Below, one piece after another: positions 52,525-61,959 of a stretch of DNA of 64,000 nucleotides. A program made the translations under genes and the position numbers. This DNA is from Polyangiaceae bacterium. GTDB taxonomy: Bacteria > Myxococcota_A > Polyangia > Polyangiales > Polyangiaceae. The notes beneath the pieces were generated by a model that was not told where the DNA came from, did no database searches, and worked only from the letters and a program-made list of their open reading frames with translations. The stretch covers positions 124,001-188,000 of the forward strand of contig JANXOF010000061.1 in assembly GCA_025353725.1 (NCBI GenBank), read 5' to 3'. Position 1 is the first letter of the stretch; each line of letters opens with the position of its first letter.

Positions 52525-52924
52525 GCCAGCCAGCCGCCTCTAGAATGCCCCGCGCCGCGCCGATAAACGTGCGAGCGTCCTGAAGACCCTGCTGAGCCAT
52601 CGAGCCGGTGAACACGTACTCGGCCGTGTAGTCTGCATCTTGTCGGAAAGTCATCAGCCGTGACAAGAGCGCGGCAACTTCCGGGGTCATCCGCTTGGTT
52701 TGCGCAAAATCGCGCTGCAAAAGACGGCTCAGACCCCCGTGCGTTCGAGGCTCCTCGCCCGCGGAGATCAGTAGAGCGCGCGCGTAGTGAAACGCCGCGT
52801 AGTAGGCTCGACTCATCGCTCCTGCGAACTTGCCGGCGCCGAAAAGCAGCTCCGCCTCTTCGAACGCGTCGTTTCCTCGCGTCAGCTCGGCGGCAAGTGC
52901 GGCTCTCTTTTGGTCGTCTGTCAC
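52514..52924 (-). CDS. HEPN-domain protein (toxin partner of MNT pair)
   Basis: 'DAFEEAELLFGAGKFAGAMSRAYYAAFHYARALLISAGEEPRTHGGLSRLL'; 4-bp overlap with upstream MNT gene. Confidence 0.85.
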   Translation of the reverse strand: MTDDQKRAALAAELTRGNDAFEEAELLFGAGKFAGAMSRAYYAAFHYARALLISAGEEPRTHGGLSRLLQRDFAQTKRMTPEVAALLSRLMTFRQDADYTAEYVFTGSMAQQGLQDARTFIGAARGILEAAGWLTP

Positions 52925-53271
52925 AAGCGTATCCCTTGGCTATCGATGTCCCGAAAGAGGCGGCGACCTCCGCTCCGCATGCTCGCGGCTTGCGCTGAAG
53001 AATAAACAAGAGGCGACAGGCCCATCCACTGCGGCGCGGCGGCGTCGGTCGCGTAGGCAAGATCGAGTATGGCCAGTCGTTCGAATTCCGAAAGTTCGTC
53101 GATGACCACCAGGATATCGACGTCGCTATCCTCGTGAGCCTCGCCGCGCGCGCGCGAACCGAAAAGCAGAATCTCAAAAACCCGTTCCCCGAAGCGCTCG
53201 CGGAGCGCCTCCGCGAAACGCTTGACGGAGTGAGCGAGCATGCCTGTCGGAGCCAGCGCGGCGTCTCGCAT
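52921..53271 (-). CDS. MNT-type nucleotidyltransferase-domain protein (antitoxin partner)
   Basis: 'RVFEILLFGSRARGEAHEDSDVDILVVIDE' GSRARG...SDVD motif. Confidence 0.88.
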   Translation of the reverse strand: MRDAALAPTGMLAHSVKRFAEALRERFGERVFEILLFGSRARGEAHEDSDVDILVVIDELSEFERLAILDLAYATDAAAPQWMGLSPLVYSSAQAASMRSGGRRLFRDIDSQGIRL

Positions 53272-53337
53272 GGCTGGTCACTATAGCCTTGCAAAGGCTT
53301 GCGTGCACGCCCTCGCTGTAGGACAACAGGCGTCCCT

Positions 53338-54246
53338 ATGAGCTTTCGATGTGAAGGTACCTACACGGCTCTCGTAACTCCTTTTTTCTCAGCGACGAAC
53401 GAAGCGGAGAAGCTTATCGACTGGGAGGCTTATGACCGTCTCGTTCATGCGCAGCTCGACGCCGGCGTGACAGGGCTTGTTCCTTGTGGGACGACGGGCG
53501 AAAGTCCGACGCTCGACGCGGAAGAGCAGCTCGCGTTGATAGCGCGCACGGTGAAGCTCGCGAAGGGGAGAGCCTCGGTCCTTGCGGGGACTGGTTCAAA
53601 CTCGACGCGCGTGAGCATCGCCCTCTCGCGGGCCGCGCAGAGTGCGGGAGCGGACGCCGTCATGGTCGTTGTGCCCTACTACAATAAGCCTACGCAAGAG
53701 GGCCTTCGCGAGCACTTCGTCGCCATTGCGGCCGCGGTGACTTGTCCGGTTGTAGTTTACAATATCCCCGCGCGTACGGGCATTGATTTGGCGGTTGAGA
53801 CGCTTGCGAGCATCAACGCCGCTGCGCCGAATGTCGTGGCTACCAAAGAGGCGACTGGTAACGTGCTCCGCGCGCAGGAGATCCTTCGCCTGATGGGCGA
53901 CCGGATGACCGTGTTTTGCGGCGACGACGCTCTCACGCTTCCAATGATAGCGTCAGGAGCGCGCGGCGTGATCAGCGTGACGTCGAACGTGTATCCCGCG
54001 TCGGTCGCGCAGGTAACTCGGCTCGCGCTCGAAGGAAAGTTCGACGAGGCGCGAAAGGCACACCTTGCGCTTCTCGGCGTCCACGAGGTGATGTTCTGCG
54101 AGGCCAACCCTAGCCCAGCCAAAGCGGCGCTCGCGCACAAGTTCGGTATCTCGGACGCGGTGCGTGGCCCGCTCGTCCGCGTGAGCGACGCCGCCCGCGC
54201 GAAGGTACTCGCCGCGATGTCGGCGTACGAGGCCACGTGTCGCTGA
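53338..54246 (+). CDS. dapA: 4-hydroxy-tetrahydrodipicolinate synthase
   Basis: 'GTYTALVTPFF', 'LVPCGTTGESPTLDAEEQ', 'VVVPYYNKPTQEGLREHF', 'VVYNIPARTGIDL'. Confidence 0.95.
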   Translation: MSFRCEGTYTALVTPFFSATNEAEKLIDWEAYDRLVHAQLDAGVTGLVPCGTTGESPTLDAEEQLALIARTVKLAKGRASVLAGTGSNSTRVSIALSRAAQSAGADAVMVVVPYYNKPTQEGLREHFVAIAAAVTCPVVVYNIPARTGIDLAVETLASINAAAPNVVATKEATGNVLRAQEILRLMGDRMTVFCGDDALTLPMIASGARGVISVTSNVYPASVAQVTRLALEGKFDEARKAHLALLGVHEVMFCEANPSPAKAALAHKFGISDAVRGPLVRVSDAARAKVLAAMSAYEATCR

Positions 54247-55070
54247 CGTCGCCGCTTCGCGTGGCCGTCCTTGGCGCAAACGGCCGCATGGGCCGCGCCG
54301 TGGTGCGCCTCGCTCACGCTGCGGGCATGCACGTCGTGTGCGCTATCGCAACCGATGGGGAGGGCCGCGACGCGGGCGAACTCGCGGGAATTGGCACGCT
54401 AGGCACAATCGTTGGGATGGACCCGCGCGCGATCGAGAGCTCGGGCGCGCATGTCCTGATCGATTTTTCTGCACCCGCGGCGTTGGCGCAGGCCGCACCG
54501 ATTTGCGCAGGCGCGGGCATCGCTCTCGTGAGTGGCACGACCGGACTCGGAGAAAGCGCGAAACGCGCGCTGGAGAACGCGTCCGCGACGTGCGCTGTTC
54601 TTTGGGAGCCGAACATGAGTGTCGGGGTGCACGTGCTCGCCTCGCTCGTTGGCCAAGCCATGACGGCGCTCGGGTCGTCGTTCGATGTCGAGGTCGTCGA
54701 GGTGCATCATCGCGCGAAAGTCGACGCCCCGAGTGGTACCGCAATCCGCCTCGGCGACGTCGTGAAAAGCGCTCGAAACGCGCATTACGTCTATGGTCGA
54801 GAGGGGAGACCGGGAGCTCGCCAAACCGACGAAGTGGGCATGCACGCGGTGCGCGGCGGCGACGTGGTCGGCGACCACACCGTGTTCTTCCTCGGTGACG
54901 GCGAGCGACTCGAACTCACGCACCGCGCGTCGAACCGCGACGTCTTCGCACATGGCGCCGTTCGAGCGGCCACGTGGCTCGCGCGCCGACCCGCTGGTCG
55001 CTACGAGCTTGCCGACATGCTTTCGGGAGAACGCGGCGAGATTCGACCGCTACGTAGGTCGCGGAATTAG
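54237..55070 (+). CDS. dapB: 4-hydroxy-tetrahydrodipicolinate reductase
   Basis: 'VAVLGANGRMGRAVVRLA', 'ALVSGTTGLGE', 'VEVVEVHHRAKVDAPSGTAIRLGDVV', 'RGGDVVGDHTVFFLGDGERLELTHRASNRDVFAHGA'. Confidence 0.96.
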   Translation: MSLTSPLRVAVLGANGRMGRAVVRLAHAAGMHVVCAIATDGEGRDAGELAGIGTLGTIVGMDPRAIESSGAHVLIDFSAPAALAQAAPICAGAGIALVSGTTGLGESAKRALENASATCAVLWEPNMSVGVHVLASLVGQAMTALGSSFDVEVVEVHHRAKVDAPSGTAIRLGDVVKSARNAHYVYGREGRPGARQTDEVGMHAVRGGDVVGDHTVFFLGDGERLELTHRASNRDVFAHGAVRAATWLARRPAGRYELADMLSGERGEIRPLRRSRN

Positions 55071-55072
55071 GG

Positions 55073-55260
55073 TTGGCCGATAACATCCAAAGAACTGTGC
55101 GCAGAATCGAACAGGTCGGCGCGGCTAACCTTCAACCCTAATCGATGAAGTACCGTGCACGCCGCCGATCCCTGCGCAGCTACCAGTCTGGAAGCAGAGG
55201 CGGTCTGGAAAGCAAGAAAACGCGCTGGCCGTACGTTTTCAGGCCTATCCCCATCTCCGA
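55073..55260 (+). repeat. Degenerate direct-repeat copy A: truncated 3' end and downstream DNA of a paralogue of the 58395..59159 gene
   Basis: Frame ending at 55141 reads NIQRTVRRIEQVGAANLQP*; intact gene ends KTQRTARRLAEIAAANLQP*. Downstream agtctggaagcagaggcggtctgga / ctggccgtacgttttcaggcctat matches copy B. Confidence 0.8.
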
Positions 55261-55361
55261 TAGGCCTCAATCCTCAATCCTCGACCGTCCGTCGAGCCTT
55301 GCGCCTCACGGGAAGTGTTCATGATACATTGAGTTACGTGTCACCAAAAAGAGAAAACTCG

Positions 55362-56267
55362 ATGGCCTTTACGTTCGCTAGCTTAACGGTTGCGAACGTC
55401 ATGGCGCGCGGGTTGTCTTTGGGTGCGACCGTCGCGTTAGCGGTGCTCCTCGTGCCGGCTTGCGCGACGCCGACCGCACTCACGCTCTCGGTCTACAGCG
55501 AGCTGGAGTGCGATAAGGGGTCGGTTATCGCCGTGGTCGGCGGCAGTGCTCTGGACACCCTGCCTTCAAAAGCGCCGTCGTCGGTCTCGACAACATGCGA
55601 CGCGACGGGCCGTCGTGGAAGCGTGGTTGTCCTCCCTACGGCCTCCAAGGACGAATGGCTTGGACTCGCCGTGATGCAACGCGCCGACGGACAGCCCGCA
55701 GACGGGTGCCTCGACGCACGCCAATCCGCCCGATGCATCGTAGCCAAGCGCCAGTTTCGCTTCACGAAGCACAACACGACCGACATGCGCGTCGACCTTC
55801 GCCTGTCGTGCCTCGGCATCTCCTGCAAACCTGACGAAACATGTTTCAGAGGCGCATGCGTTGAGGCGCTGACCGCATGCGTCGGAGCGTGTGACGAAAC
55901 GTCGTTGGGAAGCGCCTTCTCGGGCCCGGAGGCTCCAATCTCGAGTACTCCCGACGCCAGCGCTTCGGCTGGGTCACCGGCAGGGACAGGCGATAATAAG
56001 TCCGGGGGAGTGAGTGACTCTGGCGTCGTCGAGCCATCGTTCGACTTCGTATGTCCCCAGGGCGGGTGCACGCAGACGTGCATCGCCGGGCCAATCTGTC
56101 GCGCCTCTTGCGGCGGAGGCGGATGCACGCAGACGTGCACAACCGGGATTTCCTGTGACTTTAGCTGCGACGGCGGGTCTTGCACTCAAGTCTGCCCACG
56201 CAAGGCTGCGTGCACGCTAACTTGTGGTCCCCGTCGCATACCCGGGGGCAGCTGCTTTCAGGGCTAA
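55362..56267 (+). CDS. Cys-rich lipoprotein with C-terminal 'GGCTQTC' repeats
   Basis: MAFTFASLTVANVMARGLSLGATVALAVLLVPACATP; C-terminal CPQGGCTQTCIAGPICRASCGGGGCTQTCTTGISCDFSCDGGSCTQVC. Confidence 0.8.
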   Translation: MAFTFASLTVANVMARGLSLGATVALAVLLVPACATPTALTLSVYSELECDKGSVIAVVGGSALDTLPSKAPSSVSTTCDATGRRGSVVVLPTASKDEWLGLAVMQRADGQPADGCLDARQSARCIVAKRQFRFTKHNTTDMRVDLRLSCLGISCKPDETCFRGACVEALTACVGACDETSLGSAFSGPEAPISSTPDASASAGSPAGTGDNKSGGVSDSGVVEPSFDFVCPQGGCTQTCIAGPICRASCGGGGCTQTCTTGISCDFSCDGGSCTQVCPRKAACTLTCGPRRIPGGSCFQG

Positions 56268-56692
56268 GGCTCCGCAACATGTACAGGTCACTTGCACTTA
56301 ACGGACACGAATGATCACGTGCGGCTCATCTAGGCGAGGACCTTGTTCGTGATTTCTGCGAGACGAAGCGCACAACCGGCGACGTACGAAATGTACCGAC
56401 GTCGTCTGGCGCAACTGCGGATTCCGCTAACACTTGGTTCGAATCATGGCGTCCGCTTCACTTCGCCGGCGTCGCGCGTACTCGTATTGATTTTCTTGAA
56501 GTCGCGCGTCGTTCACGCGGTGCGTCAAGCGCAAGACTCCGTTCATTAGTGAACGACCGCTGCACAGATATAAAGAAGGTGAGTCTCGTGGCACGCGCGC
56601 CGGCATCCACCTCACCAGGACGAGATTCATGGGCACCTGCTGGGCGAAGGTGCAGGACACCATCCTGGATGGCCGACCCTAAGGACCGTGAT

Positions 56693-57205
56693 TCACACGC
56701 AAAGGGACCCCCAGCCGACTTCCGCCTCACGGTCGTGATTCCTGATTCGACTATCCCCGATTCCTTCGCGCGAATCGATTGCATCGAAGATCGCCTGCGC
56801 AGCGGCTAAACCTTGCTGCGCAAATCGATCTCCTCCGACAAAACCGCCGACGATATCCGATACCGTGCCTCCTGGATTCTGATCGATACGCGCGCGACCG
56901 TCGACCGGACTCCTAACGGGACATTGACAAAACATCGCCGTCGCTGTCGTACGCGCCAAGCCCGCCCGGAATGCGAACGAAGTAACCATCCGCATAAAAA
57001 TTTAGGTCGATGGTTTGACGGAGTTTCTCCGCGACACTTGACCTGAGTAGTAATTCCACACCTAGCACGGCAGCCATCTGAAAACCACGGCATTGAGCGT
57101 TGATGTTACTGTATCAAGCGGGTCTTCGAGCGACGCATCGGTGACCTAGGCGTTTACGCTACATGCTGCCAACACAAACCCGAGAGGCAGAGCGATTTGT
57201 AATCT
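56693..57205 (-). pseudogene. Decayed lipoprotein gene spread over several frames
   Basis: Joined minus-strand segments: RRLQIALPLGFVLAACSVNA*VTDASLEDPLDTVTSTLNAVVFR / MAAVLGVELLLRSSVAEKLRQTIDLNFYADGYFVRIPGGLGAYDSDGDV / FVNVPLGVRSTV / GRARIDQNPGGTVSDIVGGFVGGDRFAQQGLAAAQAIFDAID. Confidence 0.55.
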
Positions 57206-57329
57206 ACGCGCCTCGGTGCATTACTCAGTGCAAAATTGGTTTATCGACATGTTGTCTGAGTTCTGCCGCCTTCGTGCGGCAGAAGCCAACGCGAGTCTCG
57301 GTGTTGAGTCGTGTATAGTTTTGTTGATT

Positions 57330-58180
<851 letters not shown>

Positions 58181-58394
58181 TGATGTGTGGCGAGCGCACA
58201 CCGATGACCGTGGCGAAATCCGCGCGAAGTCGGCGTTGACGTAGCCGCGACCGAGGGCTCGACCGATTGACGTTCTGTCATGAAGGGCGGCCAGCGTTCG
58301 CCAACGCGTCGCGAATTCGCTCCGCGCCGAAGGTAGCGCCGTCGACAACTGCGTCGTTTACCGTGGACGCGCTTGCGGCACGCGATTTGCCATC

Positions 58395-59159
58395 ATGAAA
58401 GTCATGCCGCTCTTTCTAAAACCTATTCTATTTGCTCTCCTCATCACTTGGGCCGCTGCGTTCGTGGAGAATCGCTTCTCGGAAGCACGTGGGCGCGCAC
58501 GTCGCGATTGCCGCTCATTTCGTACGCTGCCCGAGAACCACGAGGCTCTCGCATGCGCCGACGATGAGTTTGCAGACTACAGAGCGTCGCTACGAGGAAC
58601 GAGTACATCGCTCCCAAAAGCCGCGCAAGCCGCGTTCGATCGCGGAGACGAGGCCGCAGCCTTAGCTGCACTGAACACGGCTATCGCGTTTGCGGATCGG
58701 TCGGTTGGACAGCGGACATTTTTTGCGACTTCTTTCGCCGCGAACCTAGCAAAGGCTACACTCGATGTTGCGGAGAAGAATCACGTCGCGATTGAAGCGG
58801 AGTCGTATCGAGGCCTTCTTCGGAAGCTCGCTGGCGTGTCGTCGCGGATCGACGCACACCCCTTTGAGACGATGCGAATTCATGACACTTATAGGATGCT
58901 CCGACTCCCGCACCAGAACGCATTGTTCGCAAACCTAATAGGTGAGGCCTACGTCCTTCGTGGCGCGGCAAAGCTCAATCGCCAATACCGAGCGATGGAT
59001 GACGCTATCGCGCGAGGTGATGTGTCGCAGTGCCAGACAGAAGCAGGTGACCGGGTACTCGGGATGGGGGCTCCCGCATACTTTTGCGAAGTGGCCGATA
59101 AGACTCAAAGAACCGCGCGACGATTAGCGGAGATCGCCGCCGCTAACCTCCAACCCTAA
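58395..59159 (+). CDS. Hypothetical signal-anchored protein; intact member of the pair with repeat copy A
   Basis: MKVMPLFLKPILFALLITWAAAFVENRFSEAR N-terminal TM; 254 aa; 3' end homologous to 55073..55141. Confidence 0.7.
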   Translation: MKVMPLFLKPILFALLITWAAAFVENRFSEARGRARRDCRSFRTLPENHEALACADDEFADYRASLRGTSTSLPKAAQAAFDRGDEAAALAALNTAIAFADRSVGQRTFFATSFAANLAKATLDVAEKNHVAIEAESYRGLLRKLAGVSSRIDAHPFETMRIHDTYRMLRLPHQNALFANLIGEAYVLRGAAKLNRQYRAMDDAIARGDVSQCQTEAGDRVLGMGAPAYFCEVADKTQRTARRLAEIAAANLQP

Positions 59160-59275
59160 ACGACGGAGAGCCCGTTCAATCCGTCGAGTAACGCGAAGAT
59201 ACAGTCGGGAAGCAGTGCGGTCTGGAGGTTACGAAATCGCACTGGCCGGACGCTTTCTGGCCTATGGGCAGAGGT
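59091..59275 (+). repeat. Direct-repeat copy B (3' end and downstream of 58395..59159)
   Basis: Aligns with copy A: tggccgataa..caaagaac, gctaacctccaaccctaa, agtcgggaagcagtgcggtctgga, actggccggacgctttctggcctat. Confidence 0.8.
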
Positions 59276-59315
59276 CGTTTTTTGCTGAGCGCGCCCAATT
59301 CATTAGGCGCCCTCA

Positions 59316-61385
59316 ATGAAACCACTTCGAAGCTTGAAGATGAAAATAAGAGTGCAAGTCGTTCGCAACCACACCTTCCTAAAAGCCATCACTTTCGTAG
59401 TGTTCGCGAGCTCAGCTTGGGCGTGCCAGCGCCATCCAGCGCGAGTGGCGGTTGTCAGCATTCGACCGCCGCCTAACCCTACCGGACCCGTCGCAAGGGC
59501 CGAGCACGCGCCACGCGCGGGCGATTGTACGCGAGACAATCCCGTTGACGTGCTCAGCCATTCCATCGACCTCGACGTTCGCTTAGGACCCACCGCTTCG
59601 ATCACAGGTTCAGGCGTTCTTGCGGTCCGTGCGCGCCATGACACGTCGTGGCTCGCGTTCGATGCCGTCGACCTTTTCGTTACCTCGGTCGTTGTAGGTG
59701 CTGAGTCACTTTACTTCGAGTTGCATGACGGTCGCCTTTGTATCGAGCTTTCGTCCGTGCTTGCAGAGGGAGAATCGATCGCCGTGAAGATGGCGTGGAG
59801 CGTTTCTGCCTCCAAACCGATACCAGCGTTTCGAGCCAATCAAGTATGGGCGGACTATTCGACGGCCGCGTGGATGCCAACGCTTCAAGACCCTGCTCAA
59901 CGCGCGACACTCGCGCTGCGGATCAACGCGCCGTCGGACCTGCACGTCGCCGCAAGCGGTCGTGTCGTCGGGCGGACAACCTTGCGCGCGGGTCTTACGC
60001 TTCACTCGTTTGTGCTCGATCGCCCGTCACCGCCTTTTCTTTATGCGTTTGCCGCGGGCCGTTTCGAAGAGGCCGAACAGCTCGTCGACGGCGTCGTTCT
60101 CCGCGCCTTGGGCCCACGAAAAAAAGACCTCGAAACCGCACTCTTGACCACCGCGTCGATGCTGCGCTTTCTGAGAACGCACACCGGAGCCGAATTTCCG
60201 ACTGAGGAGTATATTCAAGTCTTTGTCGAGGGTGAAGCGGCGCAGGAAGGTGCGGGTATCTCAGTCATTGGCGAGAAGGCTCTCGACGACCTCGCGAAGA
60301 ACCCGACCGAAGACTGGATATTCGCACACGAGCTCGCGCATCAATGGTTCGCTTGGCTCGTGCCGTGTGCTGACTTTGCAGACTTCTGGCTCAACGAAGG
60401 CTTTGCCACGTTCATGGTGGCTTTGCTCAAGGAGCATCGCTGGGGACGCGAAGCCTACGATCGTGAGGTCTTGCTGTGGCGTAAGCGCTCCGCGAAGGTG
60501 CAAGAGCAAACGAAGGACGCGCCGCTTTCGCTCTCCTCCCCAGACGCCGCTCCACGCACGTCACGCACGTCACGCACGCCACGCACGTCACGCACGCCAC
60601 CGCGCGAATCTGATCTTCCGCCGCGCGGTGTTACGTACTCTCGAGGTGCGCTTGTCCTTCACAAGCTTCGGGCCGAGCTGGGCGACGCTACGTTTTGGAA
60701 GGGCCTTCGTTACTACGTGAGCCAAGCCAAAGAATCCGCTTTCCCGATTGGACCGGGAGCGCGGACGGAAGACCTTCGCGCGGCGATGGAATACGTTTCA
60801 GTCAAGAACCTTTGGCCGTTCTTTAAGCGGTGGGTCTACACCTCCGCTCCCGACCTAGGAGAAAGACAGCTCCTGATTCTACCGCTCCTTCCCCATGTTG
60901 ACCTTTCCGTCGCGTCATGTGAAACGATGGCCTCGCAGGCTTGCGTGCTCACGTCGTGCTACGCTACCTCCTTGACTCCGTTGACTTTTCGAGCCGTGGA
61001 AGCACTTGTTCGCGCGCCTGCTGTAATGCGGCGTACTGTGGCGGGCGTGTGGCTGTTTGGCTCGTTTGCTCGTGGGGAGGAGACGCCTTCTTCGGATATC
61101 GATTTGGCCATTCTCTGCGACCCCGCACTGGGGGTCGATCGCGCGACGGTGATGGACCAAGTGGGTCTCGCCCTAGGTCGTGATGTCGACGTCATTGATC
61201 TCCGGACAGCGCCACCCAGTTTGGCGTGGGAGATTCTCACGCGCGGGCGTATCGTTGACGAGCGAGACGAGCTTGAGGTTGAGCGGTTCGTTCGTGCCGC
61301 GCGTTTTGAAGCGGAAGACGACGAGCAGCGCTCGCGCATGGCTTTGCTTGGTCAGATGTCTCGGGTTCGTGAGGTCGGGCGATGA
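59316..61385 (+). CDS. M1-family metallopeptidase with in-frame C-terminal MNT nucleotidyltransferase domain
   Basis: M1: 'GAGISVIGEKALDDLAKNPTEDWIFAHELAHQWFAWLVPCADFADFWLNEGFATF' (HEXXH-X18-E). C-terminus: 'VAGVWLFGSFARGEETPSSDIDLAILCDP' (GSFARG...SDID). N-terminal signal-like segment. Confidence 0.85.
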   Translation: MKPLRSLKMKIRVQVVRNHTFLKAITFVVFASSAWACQRHPARVAVVSIRPPPNPTGPVARAEHAPRAGDCTRDNPVDVLSHSIDLDVRLGPTASITGSGVLAVRARHDTSWLAFDAVDLFVTSVVVGAESLYFELHDGRLCIELSSVLAEGESIAVKMAWSVSASKPIPAFRANQVWADYSTAAWMPTLQDPAQRATLALRINAPSDLHVAASGRVVGRTTLRAGLTLHSFVLDRPSPPFLYAFAAGRFEEAEQLVDGVVLRALGPRKKDLETALLTTASMLRFLRTHTGAEFPTEEYIQVFVEGEAAQEGAGISVIGEKALDDLAKNPTEDWIFAHELAHQWFAWLVPCADFADFWLNEGFATFMVALLKEHRWGREAYDREVLLWRKRSAKVQEQTKDAPLSLSSPDAAPRTSRTSRTPRTSRTPPRESDLPPRGVTYSRGALVLHKLRAELGDATFWKGLRYYVSQAKESAFPIGPGARTEDLRAAMEYVSVKNLWPFFKRWVYTSAPDLGERQLLILPLLPHVDLSVASCETMASQACVLTSCYATSLTPLTFRAVEALVRAPAVMRRTVAGVWLFGSFARGEETPSSDIDLAILCDPALGVDRATVMDQVGLALGRDVDVIDLRTAPPSLAWEILTRGRIVDERDELEVERFVRAARFEAEDDEQRSRMALLGQMSRVREVGR
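60553..60597 (+). repeat. 9-bp tandem repeat, 5 units (cacgcacgt/cacgcacgc), coding RTS/RTP
   Basis: Units: cacgcacgt, cacgcacgt, cacgcacgc, cacgcacgt, cacgcacgc, giving PRTSRTSRTPRTSRTPPR inside the M1 region. Confidence 0.9.
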
Positions 61386-61819
61386 CCGTTCGTCCGGCCG
61401 TCGTTCTCGCCCGCCTGACGCACCTCGGGCAAGTCTTGGTGCAGCTCAATCGTCTGCGGGCCCTATCACCGTCGGAGCGCGCCGACGCGCTTATCGAGCT
61501 TGCGGCTGAACGAGCGCTGCACGTCGCCATTGAGGCCGTTCTCGACGTCGGACATCACGTCCTAGCGGGACGGGGCTTTCCGATTCCACCGACCTATCGA
61601 GAGGTTGTGCCCGCCCTCGTCGCGGCGCAGATTCTCGCGCCGGAGCTTGGAGGGCGACTCGAAGGTATGGCTGGCATGCGCAATCTTCTTTTTCACGACT
61701 ACCTGCGTGTTGACAGCAAACAAGTGTGGGCCGTCGTCGATCAGAAGCTCGATGACCTGCAGGATGTCCACGCGGCCCTCGCGGCCCTTCCGGAACTCGG
61801 TCGCAGCGCAGGCGCCTAG
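61382..61819 (+). CDS. HepT/DUF86-like protein (toxin partner)
   Basis: ATGA overlap with the M1-MNT ORF; 'MAGMRNLLFHDYLRVDSKQVWAVV' contains the HepT R-X4-H-X-Y motif. Confidence 0.85.
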   Translation: MTVRPAVVLARLTHLGQVLVQLNRLRALSPSERADALIELAAERALHVAIEAVLDVGHHVLAGRGFPIPPTYREVVPALVAAQILAPELGGRLEGMAGMRNLLFHDYLRVDSKQVWAVVDQKLDDLQDVHAALAALPELGRSAGA

Positions 61820-61959
61820 TTGTTCGATACGCGTAGTTGGACCCTGGGCCGCGTTTTGAAAATGCAATCGCGTCTCATCTCCTGAAAGCTGTCCACTTCT
61901 GGCGCCATGCGGGGGAGAGTCGACAAAGTTGCTGCCGCTATCTAGTGTAACTCAACCCG

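Noticed and set aside
53338-55070. dapA-dapB 10-bp gene overlap as unusual
   Set aside because: Short overlaps between cotranscribed biosynthetic genes are ordinary; both proteins look intact.
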